26,007 nt of DNA from a virus, in IMG/VR virus record IMGVR_UViG_3300010354_000554, positions 1 through 26,007 of that record, one strand, 5' to 3'. The notes under the pieces are model-generated. The model was not told the origin of the DNA. It worked only from the letters and a program-made list of their open reading frames with translations, and made no database searches. Positions 1 to 7,472 of this stretch are shown in pieces; position 1 is the first letter of the stretch; every line of letters starts with the position of its first letter. A program made the translations under genes and the position numbers.

Positions 1-426
1 CTGGATGGCATTTTCTTGATTGAAAAATCCTGCTCTTTGAGTAAAACCTACTGGGTTCTCGGAAAATGATGCAGTAAATCTACCAACTACACCTTGTCCT
101 GGACGATATCTAAGAAAGTTATTACTTCTTATAACACCATAAGAGTTTGCATCTGTTCCACATCCAACCTTGAAAGTATTGTTTTCGTGAGTTGCAATTC
201 CACTATTAGAATACTTAAAAGTCTCAAAGTTTCTTGGATCTAATCCGTAAATTGCATCACCTTGAATTTTAGGTGTGAGTGGAATTGCTAAATTCTCCCC
301 AAATGCAGATTTAGAACAAGCACTCTCATTTAAAAGGTTTCCATACTCATCAGCACGAATATAAACCTCGTGAAGGGTTCTTTCCTGGTTCAGATAGTCT
401 TGTGTGGATTTATTCCAAATTGCCAT
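1..426 (-). CDS. Probable virion structural protein, N-terminal 142 residues (runs off left edge)
   Basis: The reading frame starts at an ATG at 426 and stays open to base 1, giving 142 residues that begin MAIWNKSTQDYLNQ. The start lies 3 bases after the stop of the 105-residue gene, so it is probably translated from the same message. The visible part has no signal peptide or membrane segment. A stretch at about residues 105-130 (RYRPGQGVVGRFTASF, then GFTQRAGFF) resembles a motif I associate with marine phage structural or fibre-like proteins, but I cannot name the family with certainty. It is not recognisable as prohead protease gp21, which T4 encodes soon after gp20. That it is a real gene is well supported by the long open frame and operon spacing. 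The virion role is inferred from context. Confidence 0.7.
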   Translation of the reverse strand, partial: MAIWNKSTQDYLNQERTLHEVYIRADEYGNLLNESACSKSAFGENLAIPLTPKIQGDAIYGLDPRNFETFKYSNSGIATHENNTFKVGCGTDANSYGVIRSNNFLRYRPGQGVVGRFTASFSENPVGFTQRAGFFNQENAIQ

Positions 427-429
427 AAA

Positions 430-747
430 TTAAATCCATTCTAACTTTGATGGATGATATCTTTTAGTATCTTTAATATTAATATTTCTATCTATTGCTG
501 GATAAATTTGATGAACAATTGCACCTGGATATTCATTTTGCAGTTGCTCACCTAAATCTTGTTTTGAGGGAACTCCATTTTTTGTGGTTAGTTCCATTCT
601 ATAAAGACTCCCATTCCACAAAACATCTGCAACATATTCTTCACCAACTGATTGCGGTTCTGGTTGGGAAGAATTGATATAAAGATTTCCGGTAAAATCA
701 CCGGAAATATTTACAGACTCTGAGATGAATTGCTTAAAGGATTTCAT
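430..747 (-). CDS. Conserved small phage protein with capsid-targeting-like leader; candidate internal head protein
   Basis: This 105-residue protein starts MKSFKQFISES, which closely matches the 10-residue capsid targeting sequence of T4 internal proteins IPI-IPIII (MKTYQEFIAE or MKTYQEFITE). T4 prohead protease gp21 cuts that leader after the final Glu. Cleavage after Glu10 (ISE/S) would leave about 95 residues. Residues 38-80 form a small domain with W44, Y49, LQ at 69-70 and YPG at 73-75; a diverged copy lies in the 401-residue protein between the terminase genes. The C-terminus ends KRYHPSKLEWI. The start codon overlaps the stop of the 53-residue gp67-like gene (ATGA), so translation is coupled. 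The gene lies two downstream of the portal, roughly where T4 has gene 68, a prohead core protein. Packaging into the head is an inference from the leader and the location. Confidence 0.85.
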   Translation of the reverse strand: MKSFKQFISESVNISGDFTGNLYINSSQPEPQSVGEEYVADVLWNGSLYRMELTTKNGVPSKQDLGEQLQNEYPGAIVHQIYPAIDRNINIKDTKRYHPSKLEWI

Positions 748-905
748 TCTTCCTCTTCGGTTTCGATATTGAACATTGAATCTGCTACTATAGGACGAAA
801 TTCATCAATTTTTTCTGCAGATTTTGTAAAAAGAAGTTCTTTAATCTTATCACTAATCTGTGAAGGGGATTCGTCAGCGGCAATCATATCCAGTAGATCA
901 TCCAT
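744..905 (-). CDS. gp67: gp67-like prohead core protein (small)
   Basis: This 53-residue frame starts at the first ATG (905) after an in-frame stop and ends at a TGA that overlaps the next start (ATGA at 747-744). The product begins MDDLLDMIAADESPSQ, continues as a short amphipathic helix (ISDKIKELLF), and ends in an acidic tail (ETEEEE). T4 gp67 is also a very small protein encoded directly after portal gene 20. It has a short helical part of similar pattern and a much longer acidic tail, and it is part of the prohead scaffold core. The call rests on position, size, acidity and weak resemblance. A perfect TATAAATA late promoter core lies 28 bases upstream. An alternative is an unrelated small protein of the portal cluster. 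Confidence 0.6.
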   Translation of the reverse strand: MDDLLDMIAADESPSQISDKIKELLFTKSAEKIDEFRPIVADSMFNIETEEEE

Positions 906-933
906 TGTTATAATTCTAATCAGTAATCGTTTT

Positions 934-941
934 TATTTATA
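934..941 (-). promoter_or_regulatory. T4-type late promoter core, perfect TATAAATA, upstream of gp67-like gene
   Basis: Read on the minus strand, the eight bases are exactly the T4 late promoter core TATAAATA. The TAA stop codon of the portal gene (939-937) sits inside it, as TA-TAA-ATA. The gp67-like start is 28 bases downstream, a plausible leader length. In T4, such promoters are read by host polymerase carrying gp55 and gp33 with the sliding clamp. Whether this phage uses identical factors cannot be seen here. Confidence 0.7.
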
Positions 942-2619
942 TCTCACCACCCTTGGGCATTTCTGCTGCTTTAGCGTTTACTTGGGTCGCGGATGCATTA
1001 ATTTCTGGTTCCATTACTGGTTGCCCCAGATCCATTTGAGAAGTTTGGTCTAAAGGCATACCAGTCGTTGGATCTACTGGTGCATTGGGGTCTGGAATAA
1101 TTCCATCTTCAATCTCTTTTTTAATAAGAGCATCTTGCTCAACGATTTCAATATCAGTTTGTCTCAGCACTTTTCTTCTGACATAATCTTGAGAAAAATA
1201 CCTTCCAACATAAGGTTCTGCAATTTGAACCATATTCAGTCTCTCGTTGAGCAACTCCGCATCCTTTAGTTCTGCAAAATGGTTATCGTATAAGAAATCA
1301 TATTGAATATGCTCATCCATCTGCAACCAATCTTCTGGTGTGATTATATTTTTTAGAATGAGTTGAGTTCTCAACATATCACTGAACATATGAGAAAATC
1401 TCTTTCTCAAACGAGCAACAAACTTGCTGAACTTTACTTCATCTCTCAGTATTTCAGATGAACGTCCAAGATTAAATCCACCTTCACCATCCATTCTGGA
1501 TGGAGGAACATTCAGGGAACGGTAAAGTTTTTTCTTAAAATATTCAATATCAGTAATTTCTCCTAGATTTTGACCACCTGGAAGTGTAGAAATTTCAGTC
1601 CCTCTACCACCTTCTCTTCTTGGAAGCCAAAAATCCTCAAGCATCGCCATGAACTTCTTATCATCACGAATTTCGCCAGTGCTTGCATCATATACCTGTT
1701 TATTACGATATCGCATCATCACATCGCGAAGATACTGCTCCGCTTTCACTTTTGGTAGATTGCCCACATCAATATAAAAAATTCTTCTTTCGGGTGCTCT
1801 GGAAAGGCGATAAATTACTAGAGAATCTTCAATCATACGAAGTTGATTGAGAGACTTGATTGCTTTATGTAGATATGAAAGAGTTGAACCTTTATTTCTA
1901 TCTACAAGACCTGAAGTACAATAAGTTATAGAATCACTTGTCATTCTTATTCCAGAATTTGACCCACCCAAACCTCCAGGAGCTGGAGTTCCGGTTGGAT
2001 AAGTCATTTTTGGTTCATAGATAAAATATTCTTCAATTTCAGGAAAATCATAATCCATTGGATTATCAATATTCCTATTGGAAATTCTGTACTTATCACC
2101 TTCTTTTTTCTTTGCCTGACGAACATAACGCATTTTCATTGCGTCAATATATCTCAACTCCTGTATTCCTGCCTCAGGATTTTTTAGATCAATGACTTTG
2201 TGATAATAAAGTCTCCCATCAACATACCAATTTCTATAAATTTCGTGAGATTTTTTATCAAAATCTAAAAGTTCCAGAATATATTTAAATTCCTGTCTAA
2301 TTTTCTTTTTGATCCCGTCACTTGCATTTAAGTTGTCTAAATCAATCTGGACGGGACTATCATTAGTATCACTCACAATTGCTTCATTTACAATATCTTC
2401 AATAGCACTATCCACTTCTGGATGGAGTGCCATTTCTCGATATCTTTTGATAAGATCAAATTCTGTTCTATATACCCCCTCAATATCTACATACGAACCA
2501 AAAAAACCACTACTTAGGTAATGGTCAACCCCGTCCTCCTTATTTGGAGGAACGGGAGAAACTACACCTGGAGATAATGGTTCGTTATCATCAATAGAAA
2601 AACCAAAAAGTTTCGCCAT
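937..2619 (-). CDS. gp20: Portal vertex protein of the head
   Basis: The 560-residue product is the T4-family portal, which forms the dodecameric ring at one capsid vertex through which DNA is packaged and to which the neck binds. It is slightly longer than T4 gp20 (524). It is easily recognised from stretches typical of marine T4-like gp20, such as SGFFGSYVDIEGVYRTEFD near residue 37, ITYCTSGLVDRNKG near 233, the region around SLVIYRLSRAPERRIFYIDVG, and GFNLGRSSEILRDEVKF. This is the gene widely used as a marker for marine cyanomyoviruses. The last ~60 residues are a low-complexity Pro/Met/Gln-rich tail that differs among relatives. It follows gp19 closely, with a late promoter core 30 bases upstream of the start. 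I see no strong ribosome binding site close to the ATG. Confidence 0.97.
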   Translation of the reverse strand: MAKLFGFSIDDNEPLSPGVVSPVPPNKEDGVDHYLSSGFFGSYVDIEGVYRTEFDLIKRYREMALHPEVDSAIEDIVNEAIVSDTNDSPVQIDLDNLNASDGIKKKIRQEFKYILELLDFDKKSHEIYRNWYVDGRLYYHKVIDLKNPEAGIQELRYIDAMKMRYVRQAKKKEGDKYRISNRNIDNPMDYDFPEIEEYFIYEPKMTYPTGTPAPGGLGGSNSGIRMTSDSITYCTSGLVDRNKGSTLSYLHKAIKSLNQLRMIEDSLVIYRLSRAPERRIFYIDVGNLPKVKAEQYLRDVMMRYRNKQVYDASTGEIRDDKKFMAMLEDFWLPRREGGRGTEISTLPGGQNLGEITDIEYFKKKLYRSLNVPPSRMDGEGGFNLGRSSEILRDEVKFSKFVARLRKRFSHMFSDMLRTQLILKNIITPEDWLQMDEHIQYDFLYDNHFAELKDAELLNERLNMVQIAEPYVGRYFSQDYVRRKVLRQTDIEIVEQDALIKKEIEDGIIPDPNAPVDPTTGMPLDQTSQMDLGQPVMEPEINASATQVNAKAAEMPKGGEI

Positions 2620-2649
2620 AATTTATTTTTTAAACTATCTTCTTTTGTC

Positions 2650-2657
2650 TATTTATT
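2650..2657 (-). promoter_or_regulatory. Late promoter core AATAAATA upstream of gp20
   Basis: The minus strand reads AATAAATA, one base from the T4 late core. It starts inside the gp19 stop codon (TAA at 2658-2656), which is followed by a second in-frame TAA. The gp20 start lies about 30 bases downstream. The motif is simple and AT-rich, so a single match is weak evidence. Repetition of the arrangement at other gene junctions raises confidence. Confidence 0.5.
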
Positions 2658-3222
2658 ATGCTTCTTCAGTCGAAGGTGTCCAGTATTGAACTTGGAATTC
2701 GACAGTGAACTCTTCAATAGTATCAGTACTATCGTAAGATAGGTCAATTGCTGCAATATTAGTTGGAAAAATATCAAAGAATTTATAAGTTGCAGCAACT
2801 TCAAGTCCAGAACCAGTGGGAATGTTCTTTCCTACATTACTCTTTCCTCTCTTAAACTGTTTAACAAAAGCATTGCACATGTAATCTGATGGGTTAGTAA
2901 AACCACTTCCGTCAGCATATTGTCCAATTGACTGCATCCATGCTTCCATCGCATCTCTGATTAGGAAATCTTGATCGTTGATAATCGTGACAGTCCAAAC
3001 ATCAAAGGTTCTGTCTCCAGCTACCTTAAAAACTCTTCCTCTAAAGGGAACATCAATTGATGCAATATTAGACGCAGGCAATGCAGCCGCTTTACATAGG
3101 ATTGGAAAATTTTCTGTAAGATTTACTGCATTAGGTGGTGATGGTATTGTCACCTCAAATAGATTGGGGCGGGCACCGCCCCCAATGAGTGCTGATTTGA
3201 AATCCTGAATTGAGTGTGCCAT
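2656..3222 (-). CDS. gp19: Tail tube protein
   Basis: The 188-residue product is the size of T4 gp19 (163 residues) and sits between sheath and portal genes as in T4. It begins MAHSIQDFKSALIGGGARPN and contains the tube-protein pattern of an N-terminal loop (NLFEVTIPSPP), a central strand region with FRGRVFKVAGDRTFDVWTVTI (residues about 60-80) and a C-terminal strand (EFTVEFQVQYW). The protein polymerises into hexameric rings that form the inner tail tube inside the sheath. The start is supported by a strong AGGAGG site 10 bases upstream. It lies 37 bases after gp18, with no convincing promoter of its own, so it is probably read through from gp18. Confidence 0.94.
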   Translation of the reverse strand: MAHSIQDFKSALIGGGARPNLFEVTIPSPPNAVNLTENFPILCKAAALPASNIASIDVPFRGRVFKVAGDRTFDVWTVTIINDQDFLIRDAMEAWMQSIGQYADGSGFTNPSDYMCNAFVKQFKRGKSNVGKNIPTGSGLEVAATYKFFDIFPTNIAAIDLSYDSTDTIEEFTVEFQVQYWTPSTEEA

Positions 3223-3232
3223 TTTTTAAGTT

Positions 3233-3238
3233 CCTCCT
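3233..3238 (-). promoter_or_regulatory. Strong ribosome binding site (AGGAGG) for gp19
   Basis: The minus strand reads AGGAGG with 10 bases to the gp19 ATG. It is the strongest Shine-Dalgarno sequence I noticed in the window. That fits a tube protein made in high copy number while most neighbours have weak or no obvious site. Confidence 0.75.
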
Positions 3239-3259
3239 CGTTTTTGTTTTAATTTAAAA

Positions 3260-5458
3260 TCAAACAGTACCAGCAACTTCTTCAAAACTTACCCCAGTTC
3301 TTGTTGCAACAAAGGTAAGAGTCACATAGTTAATAGATTTGGCAGGCTTCAGGTAGATGTCAGCTCTAAACTCATTATTATCAATCACATCTGGAGTATT
3401 ATTTGATGCATCGCAAACAACCAAGAATCCATAAAGACCGCGCTTTGCCTGAACATCGCGGAGATATGGTTCGACAATATTTCTAAAGTTTGCTCTTGTA
3501 ATCTCATCATTCAGTTCAAAGAGTTGTGCCTGAGCAGATCTTTGAAGTGCTTGCTCTACAGTGAGGAACAGGCGACGAACGTTGATTCTATCGAAAGCAG
3601 AAGCATAACCTAGTGCCGTCTTATCACCAAAGAGAAGAATTCCAATACCAGGTTGATTTACAATAGAATTAATTCTTAATGGATAAAGTTGATCTCTTTG
3701 TGCTTTATTTGGATTATAAGCAAGTTTAATTGCGTTATTCAGAATACCTCTCTGCTGACCTGCAGGAGAGAACCAAGGATATGCAACAATAGATGTTCTA
3801 ACCATCAATCCAGCAACATCTGGGTTGCATGGGATGTAGCGGAACTTATTATTGAATCTATCGTAGGTGTACTTGTATCCACTATCAAATACTGCATATG
3901 ATGAAGAACCAAGAGGAGAGAAAAACTCCATAATATTATCCGTCTGGGTGTCTGGATTAGTAATATCTACTACATCTGCACGATGTGGAGAAATTACTGC
4001 AACACAATCTTTTCTTCCATTAGCAATAGAAATTAGGTGATTAGCCTTAGCTTGAGATTCAAACTTATTACCTAAACCAGGTCCCATAATTAAGTAATCA
4101 ACTTCAATTTCATCTTTGTTAGAGAATAAATTGTAAGAAGTAAACAGGTCACCAAGAGTTGCAGACATGCCTCCCTCATCGCTGTAATCTTTACCACCAC
4201 TGAGAGTATAAGTTACATTTCCAAGAGCACTGTATGTTTTATCCTGGGCATCAATATTCCACAGACCTTCTGCATTTGTAAATTCAGTAAATGCAGTTGA
4301 AAATCCAGTTGCAACTACTGGTTCATTTGGATTAAGTTCATCTGAAGGATTATCTCCAACATAAACATAATTTGAATATATTGCGAGATAATTCTTCCAC
4401 CAGATTTTCTGGGGGGAATTTACTGCGGAAATGGCATCTGTTGCTTTTGATAGACCAAGATGCTTCTCTAATAGATTTCCTTGAATACCCGTAACAGTTC
4501 CTGTATCATCAACTACAACCACATGAATTTCATCACTCTTCCCATTTCTTTGTGCTGCATGTTGGGAAGTTCTTGGTTTTGGTGCAATTGAATTCCAGTA
4601 AATTGCAGTATTGCTTAGCTGCAGTACTTGTTGATCATACCAATCACGAATCGGAGCGGTTCCTGTATTGATGGTTGATGAAGTTGTAGCAACTCCAGCA
4701 CTGGTAATTAATTGAACTGTTAAGCTTCCTCCACCAGTCGATGCTTTAAATGATTGTAACTGTGATTTTGGCGCATAATTAACCGGAGTCTCTACTCCTG
4801 CAGTAGAAACTACCGAAGTAACTTTTACTTCGACAGTACTGGCACCAATTCCAGTAATAATACCCTTGAGATATCCATTAAATAGTGAAGTTGTTCCAAT
4901 TCCAGCAGAAGGGACGTTGGTGAGGGTTGTAGTAACTCCCATACCAACAGATGCTGCTGTAGTGAAAGCAGAACCTACGGTTAAAATTTGATCTGCTTTA
5001 TCGTCAATTACACAAACTTTGAGGTTATTTGCCCAAGACCCCGGATTCTTTGCTGCAAAAATATAGTTTGCAATATCATCTGCATAATTTGCCTCATAAT
5101 CATCAAAATTCTTAATCTTAAGTGAAGGTTCTCCAGCAGTGGAGACACCTGAAGAATTTCTGATTGCATTGGCATTTACCAGATTTCCACCGTCTGTTCT
5201 TACTACCTTTAGAACACCGCCATATGAAAGATATGAAGATGCACTCATCCAATACTCATATTGAGCATCTGTAGAGATTGGTTTTCCAAAAGTTTTGATT
5301 AGTTCGTTTTCTGTAGTGATATCAATTGCTTCATCTACAGGACCAAGTGCGAATGGACCCGCAATTGCTCCAATATTATCTAATACATTATCAGCTCTTC
5401 CTACTGTTAAATCAACCTCTCTGACGAGTACGCCTGGAGATAATTGAGGAGTCGCCAT
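3260..5458 (-). CDS. gp18: Tail sheath protein
   Basis: The 732-residue product is the contractile sheath subunit, longer than T4 gp18 (659). The N-terminus (SPGVLVREVDLTVG) and the C-terminal part (DIYLKPAKSINYVTLTFVATRTGVSFEEV) are the conserved polymerising ends found across contractile tails. The middle holds VDYLIMGPGL, a segment around AVISPHRADVV, and YPWFSPAGQQRG followed by LFGDKTAL near residue 600, typical of the family. Residues about 160-260 are a Gly/Thr/Val-rich region with GIGTT patterns, likely a surface insertion domain that varies among marine phages. The start has GGAG 6 bases upstream and a late promoter core 33 bases upstream. It is probably co-transcribed with gp19. Confidence 0.97.
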   Translation of the reverse strand: MATPQLSPGVLVREVDLTVGRADNVLDNIGAIAGPFALGPVDEAIDITTENELIKTFGKPISTDAQYEYWMSASSYLSYGGVLKVVRTDGGNLVNANAIRNSSGVSTAGEPSLKIKNFDDYEANYADDIANYIFAAKNPGSWANNLKVCVIDDKADQILTVGSAFTTAASVGMGVTTTLTNVPSAGIGTTSLFNGYLKGIITGIGASTVEVKVTSVVSTAGVETPVNYAPKSQLQSFKASTGGGSLTVQLITSAGVATTSSTINTGTAPIRDWYDQQVLQLSNTAIYWNSIAPKPRTSQHAAQRNGKSDEIHVVVVDDTGTVTGIQGNLLEKHLGLSKATDAISAVNSPQKIWWKNYLAIYSNYVYVGDNPSDELNPNEPVVATGFSTAFTEFTNAEGLWNIDAQDKTYSALGNVTYTLSGGKDYSDEGGMSATLGDLFTSYNLFSNKDEIEVDYLIMGPGLGNKFESQAKANHLISIANGRKDCVAVISPHRADVVDITNPDTQTDNIMEFFSPLGSSSYAVFDSGYKYTYDRFNNKFRYIPCNPDVAGLMVRTSIVAYPWFSPAGQQRGILNNAIKLAYNPNKAQRDQLYPLRINSIVNQPGIGILLFGDKTALGYASAFDRINVRRLFLTVEQALQRSAQAQLFELNDEITRANFRNIVEPYLRDVQAKRGLYGFLVVCDASNNTPDVIDNNEFRADIYLKPAKSINYVTLTFVATRTGVSFEEVAGTV

Positions 5459-5464
5459 GTTTTT

Positions 5465-5468
5465 CTCC
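5465..5468 (-). promoter_or_regulatory. Ribosome binding site (GGAG) for gp18
   Basis: The minus strand reads GGAG followed by six A-rich bases and then the ATG. The spacing is good, and it fixes the start of the sheath gene. Confidence 0.65.
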
Positions 5469-5491
5469 GTAAATCTCAGTTAACTAAAAAT

Positions 5492-5499
5492 TATTTATT
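5492..5499 (-). promoter_or_regulatory. Late promoter core AATAAATA upstream of gp18
   Basis: This minus-strand AATAAATA lies in the 80-base gap between the 76-residue gene and gp18, 33 bases before the sheath start. The gap is one of the longest in the window and also holds the GGAG site. It fits a dedicated late promoter for the abundant sheath and tube proteins. Confidence 0.55.
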
Positions 5500-5538
5500 A
5501 AAAACTGACTTTACGTAGGGGAAATATGACGTGAATAT

Positions 5539-5769
5539 CTACCAATCAGGATATGCCCACTCACCTCCACTTAAACCCGTTCTTCTACTATCAATTATTC
5601 TTTTTATTGTGCAATCTTTACACTCATAAGAATATGAAGAAGCAACTGGACCCCTATCTTTACGAGTTCTATAAAACTCCCCTACTAAATTTTTTATCTC
5701 CCCACAAGTTCTACATTTTCTATCGGTCAATAATAAATGACCCAATTTTATCTGCTTATCGAGGTCCAT
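5539..5769 (-). CDS. Small four-cysteine (zinc-ribbon-like) conserved phage protein
   Basis: The 76-residue product has two Cys pairs, CRTC at 19-22 and CKDC at 50-53, about 27 residues apart, as expected for one zinc site. The second pair is followed by a basic stretch (IKRIIDSRR), and the protein ends WAYPDW. Similar small proteins sit between the large terminase and sheath genes in marine T4-like phages, in my recollection. The Cys spacing is like the zinc part of HNH-type or other nucleic-acid-binding proteins, but there is no HNH catalytic triad. DNA or RNA binding is possible but not shown. It could act in packaging or late gene control, or be a structural adaptor. It follows gp17 after 32 bases containing a T10 tract. 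Confidence 0.82.
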   Translation of the reverse strand: MDLDKQIKLGHLLLTDRKCRTCGEIKNLVGEFYRTRKDRGPVASSYSYECKDCTIKRIIDSRRTGLSGGEWAYPDW

Positions 5770-5786
5770 ATATATTCCACTTTAAG

Positions 5787-5796
5787 AAAAAAAAAA
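5787..5796 (-). repeat. Homopolymer tract (T10 on the coding strand)
   Basis: Ten consecutive T residues on the transcribed-sense strand lie between the gp17 stop and the 76-residue gene. I found no stable stem immediately upstream, only a tiny AAG/CTT flank, so I do not call it an intrinsic terminator. It could slow transcription, act as an unpaired leader, or simply be a slippage-prone site. Confidence 0.6.
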
Positions 5797-5801
5797 CTTG
5801 A

Positions 5802-7457
5802 CTAATATTTCCACATATAATCCCAAGTTGATGCAGTATCTCCATATTCATCAAGAAACCACCTGTCTCCATCATTATCGACAAAACTACTTTCATCTAA
5901 TCCATCTGCAATAAATCCAAAAGGAGACATATCTTGTTCGATTTGATTTTTTTGTTCTTCATATAAACGTTTTCTAACATCTTGGTCGGTAAGTTCTTTA
6001 AAGTAGTCTTGTGCGACCAGCCAGGCATATATGACGAGGCACATTGCTAGGTCATCATTGCAACCTTCTTCTGCTTCAAATGAGTTATGCTTTTGAATGA
6101 ACGTTGTCAATTCGCTCATTATTTCATAATCTTTAAAGAGAAGTTTACTCTCTTCAATCATTGTTTTTAAATTGAGGCATCCAACTTTTTTAACAGTTTT
6201 CGACATTTTCACACCCAACTGGGTTTTCTTTCCAGAAAATCCCTGTCCAACTATCTGTCCCGCTCTACCTCTCATGGAACACATCAAAAGATTATTATAT
6301 TCAAGGTCATAATGAATAATTGAGGCTACCTGGTCTCCAACATCATTTACCTCACATAGAATATATGCATTATTATAATTTTTTGCTACATCTACAATAA
6401 TGCTCGGGAAAAGCATCGGCTTAATTTCATTATTTCTATATTTTGCTACCACTTGGTGGGGGAATGTTGTAATATCTATTACAGTAAATGCAGAATAATC
6501 ATTCCCAACTCCCCTAGCAACGTCTACCGTAATTAGATAATCATGGTTATCTATAGATGGTTCATGAACATCTAAACCACCGCTACTAGTTTTTGGTTGA
6601 TCGTAAACAAGCGCCCTAAGTTTAGAAGGTGCAATAAGAGTATCGACAGAACCTAAAAATTCACATTCAAATTCTACCTTAAACTGGGATTCACTTGTAT
6701 TGGCAATTGTTTGCTTTTTCCATTCCTCATCTCTGCCGGGAACTTCACTCCAATGGACATCAGTGAAAACGTACTCATTTTTACCCTTCTCCGCATCATG
6801 CCACATTCGGTAGAAATGATTCATACCATGTGGGGTGGAAACAATTATAACTTTGGTTTGTTTTCCTGAAGTAATTGTTGGATATACCGATGCAAAAAAT
6901 GAATCTGCAATGTGATTTGGAACGAACGCAAATTCGTCCAAAAATAAGATATTGAATGACATACCACGAACCGCAGAAGCAGAAGTAGAAGCAGCCAAGA
7001 TTTTACTTCCATTTTCCAATTCCAAGGAACCTTTATTCCACGATATGATTCCTTGTTGCATCCACTTTGGTAGGTTTTCATAAGCAGTTTGCAGTCTATC
7101 TAATAGTTCCCTTGCGGTTGCTGCTTTGTTCGCTAGAATACCAATATTTACATTATCATTAAAAACTGCATAATGAAGTAGGAAAGATACCACAGTAGTA
7201 GACTTGCCAGTCTGGCGCGGCATCTTACAGATATTAAATCTGTGATTATGGAAATTATTAATTAACTTCTCTTGAAAATGATATGGTTTGAAGGTCTGTA
7301 GACCATGATCCAGAGTCACAATTTTTACATAATTATTTGAAAAGTAAACTGGATCATCTTTACACCTAACAAACTCAAGAATTTGTTCCTGGGTAAATTC
7401 AATAGGCGTATTTGCCTTTTTAAGTAAAGGATTGCCCAAATAAACATCATTTGACAT
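5802..7457 (-). CDS. gp17: Terminase large subunit (packaging ATPase and nuclease)
   Basis: This 551-residue motor protein docks on the portal, pumps DNA into the prohead using ATP, and cuts the concatemer. The N-terminal ATPase has a Walker A-type motif PRQTGKST (residues 80-87), Walker B ILFLDEF (about 170-176, with Asp174 and Glu175), and a coupling motif STPHG (207-211). The C-terminal RNase H-like nuclease has the three expected acidic positions: Asp312 in TVDVARGVGNDYS, Glu369 in CEVNDVG, and Asp468/469 in NDDLAMC. It is shorter than T4 gp17 (610). All catalytic residues are present, so it should be active. It lies 15 bases after the 401-residue gene, with only a weak TAGG-like ribosome site. 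A possible late promoter core lies in the end of that gene. Confidence 0.98.
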   Translation of the reverse strand: MSNDVYLGNPLLKKANTPIEFTQEQILEFVRCKDDPVYFSNNYVKIVTLDHGLQTFKPYHFQEKLINNFHNHRFNICKMPRQTGKSTTVVSFLLHYAVFNDNVNIGILANKAATARELLDRLQTAYENLPKWMQQGIISWNKGSLELENGSKILAASTSASAVRGMSFNILFLDEFAFVPNHIADSFFASVYPTITSGKQTKVIIVSTPHGMNHFYRMWHDAEKGKNEYVFTDVHWSEVPGRDEEWKKQTIANTSESQFKVEFECEFLGSVDTLIAPSKLRALVYDQPKTSSGGLDVHEPSIDNHDYLITVDVARGVGNDYSAFTVIDITTFPHQVVAKYRNNEIKPMLFPSIIVDVAKNYNNAYILCEVNDVGDQVASIIHYDLEYNNLLMCSMRGRAGQIVGQGFSGKKTQLGVKMSKTVKKVGCLNLKTMIEESKLLFKDYEIMSELTTFIQKHNSFEAEEGCNDDLAMCLVIYAWLVAQDYFKELTDQDVRKRLYEEQKNQIEQDMSPFGFIADGLDESSFVDNDGDRWFLDEYGDTASTWDYMWKY

Positions 7458-7472
7458 AATAAAAACCTACTA

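Noticed and set aside
730-1053. Plus-strand 107-residue frame at the gp20 / gp67-like junction
   Set aside because: It runs antisense through the end of gp20, the late promoter core and the gp67-like gene. The product has no recognisable features.
5780-5800. Intrinsic terminator at the T10 tract after gp17
   Set aside because: No GC-rich stem precedes the T run on the coding strand, only a few complementary bases, so I kept it as a homopolymer only.
5553-5801. Plus-strand open frame opposite the 76-residue gene
   Set aside because: It is antisense to a convincing conserved gene with paired cysteines. Its product is low-complexity, aromatic- and lysine-rich, with no ribosome site, and no other plus-strand gene is supported nearby.
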